64,000 nt of DNA from Siphlonurus alternatus (taxonomy: Eukaryota; Arthropoda; Insecta; Ephemeroptera; Siphlonuridae), in assembly GCA_949825025.1 (NCBI GenBank), contig OX463781.1:44590317-44654316 (forward strand), written 5' to 3'. Under the pieces are notes generated by a model, which made no database searches, was not told the origin of the DNA, and saw only the letters and a list, made by a program, of their open reading frames with translations. Both the position numbers and the translations under genes were made by a program. Positions 58,022 through 64,000 of the stretch are shown here, piece after piece. Every line of letters starts with the position of its first letter. Positions within the stretch are counted from its first letter, which is position 1.

Positions 58022-60655
58022 GTAAGTCTACGAATTTATTAATTTTTATAATTTAAACATTTTTTTTTGTAACTATACAGTATGTATAAAATGAAGTATT
58101 TTTTTTTTTTTTTAAAACTCTGATGCTTATAGACTCTGCATGCATTATGTACTGTACAGAGTATAATGTTATTAATTATCAGAGGTTGTTTTATACAGAT
58201 TAGACTATTTATCGTAATGAAAACAGTCCCTTAAATTTTTAAGAAACCTTCCACCCCCAAATATATATATATATATAATTTAAAAATTTTAAATTTAAAT
58301 TTAAAATTTAAAAAAAATCCCAATGTCAAATAAGTAAGACTTGAGAATTAATTGCAATTTTTTCAGAAAATTCATTGCCAAATTTATGTAACAATGGTAC
58401 CGTTAATTTTGCAAACGATCACAAGGAGTTAATGTGTTTATCGGAACAACAGAGTGATTAATGACTGTGCTAATATTAACTCAGTTCAGTTCATTTGTCA
58501 ATTTTGCATCATATTAATTATAACAAACATAATCAATCATTTTTTAGATTAACTGTTAACTTGTAATATTTGCGTGAGACCATATAGTTTTATTAGTGTC
58601 TTTCTGCCAACTTTTTGTAATTAAATCATAAAACACATATAGAACTTCAAATTGTTAATTATTGCTTTTTTTACAATTTTATTTCGATATACAGTGTACT
58701 ATATATAGTTTGTACATAATATATTTCATGTAAATTTTGCATACGAAATACGATAATTTTTTCAGTCATTTGATAAAAACTAATTTTTTACAATGCTATA
58801 TAAGTAATTATTCATTAATTATATATTAATTATAATTTATATTATATAATAAAATTATTAATATAAATAAGAAACAATTAACCCTTCTTGGGAACGGCAG
58901 AAGGAACTATAGTAGAATAATATTATTTTATTCTTATAAGAAAAACATTTTTCGTAATTAACAAATTTAAGCGCGCGCGACGGTCTCTATTAGCACGATT
59001 TAATCAATGCACTACACTTGACCTTCGCTCTTGGGCTCACATTGTTTTCAATTTAACATGAATGAGCTATAATATAAGTATCCAAGCGCTGTTATAAACT
59101 TTATTTTCATACTTTTCAATGAATTGTGTTCGATACATTATCAATGAAAAATAGTTTATTTTATTTTAAAGTAGTAAAATCAAAATTAAATTTATATAAA
59201 ATTAAATTTAAACAAACAAAAAAATGATAACATAGTAATTAATTATTGTAATAAATTCTGCGATTAAATTCATATAGAACTTTTTGAAAGAAAATATTAT
59301 AATGGATAATAATTTAAAATAAATCCAAATTTTAGTGTCATTAAATTTAAATTAAAAAAAAAAATATATGTCAGAATAACAAATTGATCTCTTTAAAATA
59401 TTAATACATATTATAATTAAATAATAATATTATATGTGAAATATCATTAGTCCACGATTGATATATTTTAATTACGATAGTAATAATTAACATATTAAAG
59501 TTGATATTGTTTGTTAATGTAACTTTATTAAGATCACAGTTATATTTTGATCATTTATAATTACGTTACATTACGTTGTTGGTTGGAGCCACCTCACGAC
59601 CCAACAACAAAACGAATTGAATGCAGTGTCCAGTTATTAGCTCGTGGCTATGCATACGAGAGAAGAGCAATTATCGTGCTAATAATTAGCTCAACCAGGA
59701 TAATAATGATGACCCTCTGATGCCTTTTAACTCTGACATCATGTCAAATAACATTTAATCAAGCAACATTATTATGCAATTTTTTTTAGTGTAATTATAT
59801 CAATTAAAAGGTTAAGTTGTAAAAATATTTTCTTGTTTCTTTTGTTATATATATGCTGAACTTAAATTCCTTTTACTTTTATTTAGTAAATTTAAAAAAA
59901 TATTTATTTTATTTATAACTTCTTCTTACACATTATGCCATGACGAAAGATTGACCACATATACACATTTTCTGTTTTTTTCTTCCAAAAATGCTTTTAA
60001 AGGTTAAATTAAATATCATGTCATATTTTCAAAATTTCCAACATCATTTACTGATATTAACAGCATAAACACATTTTTTTTTTTTTTTTTGGTAAAACTG
60101 TTAATTCATTTTTCATGTTCATGCTTATGAATAAGCTATTTAAAACGTGATTCCAACGTATATGGGTCTTCTTACTGTTCGAGTTCCATTTACGGAATGT
60201 TATACATATAAGGTGCATGCAGTCGTGCAGCTAGAGCGCGGGTGTGGGCGATGTGATTACCGTACTAACAGTTAGTCTCACACGACTTTGCATGATAAAC
60301 AATTGACTTTCAATTAATTTTTTAACGGTAACATCTCTGCATGCTTGTATAAACATTTATAGCTTACAAATATTTAAATTATTGTTTCGATCGTTAATAT
60401 AGTGGAGGCTAAAAAAAAACGCGATTTAAATTTAAATTATGAGCGATTGCCACGAAGAGGGTGCATGCTCATCGAATTACGTTTTATTTTTGAGAAATTC
60501 AAATTAAATTTAGTTGTTATTTTAAAATACAATTATGTTCCATATATAATACTACATTTTATTTCAAACATTAATTCTATTGTATATAAATAATTAAATT
60601 ATTTAAATAATTAAACACACGATGTATATCATCTGACAAAAGCTCATAATATATA
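58022..60655. other. AT-rich DNA, possible intron of the 58001 gene
   Basis: No exon or repeat recognised. A slightly GC-richer patch at 60200-60290 has no clear feature. Confidence 0.4.
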
Positions 60656-60975
60656 ATAGAGTATCGACCTCAAAAAATTTTGTTACAGAAATGGATAGAG
60701 CTTGCAAAGTTAAGCTACCCTGATTTTTTTCAGATTTTTTAGAGCCCGGGAACTATTGTTAAAAAATTATTGAAATATCTTTTTGTGACGTCACGCGGCG
60801 GCAAGTCCTATCCTTTTCTTAAGGAGCAGCGTCTCGTGACGTCACAAAAAGAACTTTTAATAATTTTTTAAAAATAGTTCCAGGGCTCTAAAAAATCTGA
60901 AAAAAATCAGGGTAGCATAACTTTGTACGCTCTATCCATTTCTGCAATAAAAATAAATTGAGGTCGATACTCTAT
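60656..60975. mobile_element. A-family foldback MITE A5
   Basis: Ends ATAGAGTATCGACCTCAA and GAGGTCGATACTCTAT with TA on each side (60654-60655, 60976-60977). A module intact; TGACGTCA at 60786 and 60837 around GGCGGCAAGTCCTATCC. Confidence 0.92.
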
Positions 60976-61204
60976 TAAATTTGTTTTTTGTTTTTTGCTT
61001 TGTTCATGTTACACTGCAGAGCCTGCTTTATTGTACGCATTACATGTTGTAACAAAAAAAGTACAAGTAATTAAGTTGATATTGCATTTATGCATATTTG
61101 CATAATATATATATGTTATGCATAAGTATTGTAATATTGTACAGTATAATATATGGTGAATATAATATATTTTATAATAATTTTTACTATTGATTTATTA
61201 TTAA

Positions 61205-61495
61205 ATAAATTGTCACCTTCGGGGCAGAGCACTGGACTAGGAACAACATGTCACAAGCCACCTGAGGGGCCGAATCAGGGACTACCTGACAGAATTCTCT
61301 ATGTCTATGAGGACAGGGAAGATGGAAAGGAGGGAGAGACCGACTTACGGTCAATCATATAATTCTTTAGCCAATATGAGATTCACTGTCAGACTAAACT
61401 ACAGACATGGTTCCTGAGCTGCTCCAATCGAGCCAGCCTAAATTTTGTCCAGCTTAACTCAGGGTGCTCCACGTACTCTGACCATATAATCCAAT
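61205..61495. other. GC-richer unique-looking stretch, possible SINE remnant
   Basis: GGCAGAGCACTGGACTAGGA resembles a tRNA/SINE A-box region, but no B box is found in register. Not further interpretable. Confidence 0.3.
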
Positions 61496-62557
61496 TCATA
61501 AAAAATGTAGCATCTCATCATGCACATGTTACACGTAAATCATGTGCATAAATCGAACAAATACAAATAATACATATCATAAATTCAATCTGAATAGTTC
61601 AAAATGTGGGTCTGCTTGGACACATTATAAAAAAAAAAAAAAAAAAAACAGTTAGCTATTTTAAAAAAATTAAAACATTATACATTAACTCAAAGTGATA
61701 TTGTTGTGTTTTTTTTTTAACTATTTTAAGGAAATTATATACAATGAAGGAAATGTCACAAAAACCACATGTAAAAAAAAATGTGAGTTTTCAATCTTCT
61801 TTCCCAAGCATGAATTAAATTTCAAGAAACATTACAGAAGTTGACACAATGTCCGTCACTTAAAAAGACTCCCGTGAAGTTCTGACAAGTTTGTAACTGT
61901 TACCTCTTGTTATCGTTTCGTCATGATGATTCATTTTAAAATGAAATTTTACATTGAACGAAAATGTTTTACATGAAAACCATATCTTTATTAATTTTTG
62001 AATTCGTTACGTACATACTATATACATGGATCTGACAAATTATCCATGGATGAAAATTCGCATGCTCGAAAACAAGTAAATAATATAGGCAAAGAAAATT
62101 GTAAAGTCGAGTGGCACTGAAATAACGGATGCAACAATAATTTAGCCTTCAGTAAAAAGTGTAAAAACAAATTTTTTGACAAAAATACTTAGAGGAATGT
62201 AATTACAAAACAAAAACGCAAATCATTTGAACATTAAAAAAATAAAGACGACAAAGTAAAGCTAAAATATTTTTCATACATCATTATTAAAATTTATTTT
62301 CACATGGAAAAAAAAAAAGTTTACAGTTGGGCCTACTTATGGCATTCGTGTGAACATGATAGTGTAAATTGTAATTATTATTATTGCAGAGCTAATATTT
62401 AGCTAATTATTTTTGTATAATTGGTATTGTGAGATTGTTTTGTATCATCGTGAAGAGTTCTCATACAAATAATAGTTTATCACCTGATGAAATAGCGTTA
62501 ATGAGTCAGGAGATAGTACTGTACATGGGAGAGAATTTGGATGATATAATTATGACA

Positions 62558-62791
62558 ATGAGATATTAGAATGTGAAAATTTTATTGGCTTAATCGAAAG
62601 AAGGGGTAAAAATATGATACTGTGAATTTTTTCAGATTTTTCTGAGACTGGGAACTATTTTTAAAAAATAATTGAAAGTCTATTTTTTAAAAATAGTTCC
62701 TGGTCTCAGAAAAATCTAAAAAAATTCACAGTATCAAATTTTTATCCTTCTTTCGATAAGCCACTAAAATTTTCACATTCTAATATCTCAT
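62558..62791. mobile_element. Minimal foldback MITE without the CRE core
   Basis: Ends ATGAGATATTAGAATGTGAA and complement. The inner arms keep CAGATTTTTCTGAGACTGGG and GAACTATTTTTAAAAAATAA of the A/B module but meet at a tiny loop. Confidence 0.88.
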
Positions 62792-62933
62792 TAACAGTAT
62801 AATTCAAATACACTCAAGCATGACTCTCATGAGTATTATTTGTCTCAAAAACATCCGCAACATTTTAGTTTGCAATTCTTATAATTCTTTATAAAAACTC
62901 ATTACAAATTTGACCCATCGACATAATCGTCCC

Positions 62934-63100
62934 TCGTCTGCATAACAATAATGAGCTATCTGATATTTCAGGTGGGCGCAACAATGAGCTTTATTAAATA
63001 CTTAATTACAGCTCTTAATTGCACTCACCTGATATAGAGTAGATAGCTTATTATTTCCCACGAGATCGAGTAGCAGATAGCTCACGGATGAGGGACGTAA
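62934..63100. mobile_element. L-family hairpin MITE, copy 2
   Basis: CGTCCCTCGTCTGCATAACA ... AATGAGCTATCTGATATTTC are mirrored by GATATAGAGTAGATAGCTTA and GATGAGGGACG. Confidence 0.75.
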
Positions 63101-63212
63101 ACACGAGAAGAATTAACACGTTTATAAGAACACGATAAAATAAAAATACGAATCACTTTTCTCTCTAAAGACCGCGCCTAAACGTCCGGCTGGTATAGTC
63201 AAATTAATTTAT

Positions 63213-63382
63213 CATTCCTTCCGGAAGTAGCCGGAAGTGTGAAGTTTGCAGCTCCTCTGTTTGTAATTCAGTTTTGAAATTTTTACAGATTGGTTTGAAG
63301 TAGAAGTACTGACCTATGTGTGCAATTGTAACTCTGAAATAAGACTAGAAACCTTACAATTCCGCCTACTTCCGGAGGGAAT
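63213..63382. repeat. Inverted repeat with CCGGAAGT ends
   Basis: ATTCCTTCCGGAAGTAGCCG is mirrored by CGCCTACTTCCGGAGGGAAT. The arms include ETS-type CCGGAAGT motifs, but palindromic structure suggests a repeat. Confidence 0.55.
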
Positions 63383-63419
63383 ATTATGTAAATTTTATTA
63401 TATCTTATAGATGTGACGT

Positions 63420-63640
63420 GCGTGTATAAGTCAAGGAGGAGGCACGCTCGCTCTCGCCGTGACATCACCGTGAGCAGCACGTTCACTCCACCTGAGAGGA
63501 GTGTATGCAAGGTCCCGTTAGTGACGCGAGAGAGTTAGCAGCAGCAGCAGCCACACATGGGACACATCACGCACTAACGGAACAGTTGATATCCCTCTGC
63601 CGTGTTGACCTCGCACCGGGTCACGTGACCCATTTGGTCA
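63420..63640. promoter_or_regulatory. GC-rich island with GGGTCACGTGACCC palindrome
   Basis: CpG-bearing, with CAG repeats and a perfect 14-bp palindrome holding the E-box CACGTG (63619-63632). An inverted pair CCGTTAGTG...CACTAACGG spans 63513-63579. Promoter or repeat cannot be separated. Confidence 0.35.
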
Positions 63641-63753
63641 TTATAATAATTAAATTCACAATTTTTTTTTGTTTTTTTTTTTGCAGCGAATTATGTATAT
63701 TATATTATGTTAAGCCGGTATATATTACATGATTATATTATACAACTTAAATT

Positions 63754-63758
<5 letters not shown>

Positions 63759-63846
<88 letters not shown>
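63759..63846. repeat. (TA)n microsatellite
   Basis: About 44 TA units. Confidence 0.96.
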
Positions 63847-63848
<2 letters not shown>

Positions 63849-64000
63849 ATTTTTCCAACTCTATTTATTTTGTTTGTATTTAGTTTAAATTTTCCTGTAA
63901 AAAAAAATTGTATGCAAATATTGTATCGAGTAATACATTCATAATAATAAAAATTTAAAATTTCAAAGCAGTACAAAATATACTAATGTTCTGATGCAAA

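Overview
The window is AT-rich, repeat-dense eukaryotic DNA from an invertebrate animal. It is dominated by one large intron-rich gene on the + strand: a TRPM-type cation channel (TRPM1/3/6/7-like; insects usually carry one Trpm gene). Fourteen coding exons can be traced from 3634 to the stop codon at 50131-50133. All splice phases agree, giving about 1,516 residues of one open frame. The 5' part of the gene (start codon and first part of the N-terminal homology region) lies upstream of the window. An arthropod, most likely a hexapod, is my best guess. The grounds are the TRPM type and a tRNA-derived SINE at 46054-46460 whose body resembles, from memory, SINEs of polyneopteran insects. The lineage call is weak.

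Layout. 1-3633: intron upstream of the first visible exon, with a TIR element built of GCTGGC motifs. 3634-20478: exons 1-3 and very long introns holding a hAT-like element (4417-6880) with a nested 816-bp foldback, several MITEs, and a SINE ending in about 300 bp of (AATG)n. 20479-28019: an intron with eight copies of a 167-bp tandem repeat and nested MITEs. 28020-32505: a compact cluster of exons 4-9. 32506-45821: exons 10-11 among inverted repeats, including a 3.7-kb TIR transposon with a decayed coding relic (40045-43740). 45822-50133: exons 12-14. The last exon is 2.4 kb and encodes S3-S6, the pore, the TRP box, a coiled coil and the whole tail. 50134-64000: 3' UTR, then intergenic DNA with more MITEs, TA microsatellites and a possible first exon of another + strand gene ending at 58021.

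The most unusual feature is the repeat landscape. A superfamily of near-palindromic elements shares one subterminal module and a core carrying TGACGTCA, but has different outer ends. I count 24 TGACGTCA octamers by eye, where about 0.5 would be expected from base composition. Nested insertions with readable target duplications (TAA, TTA, TTAA, CCCTG and 8-bp hAT type) give a relative chronology. Several of these elements end within about 33-76 bp of a TRPM 3' splice site.

Limits: all matches are by eye and from memory. Short open frames inside repeats are not called as genes.
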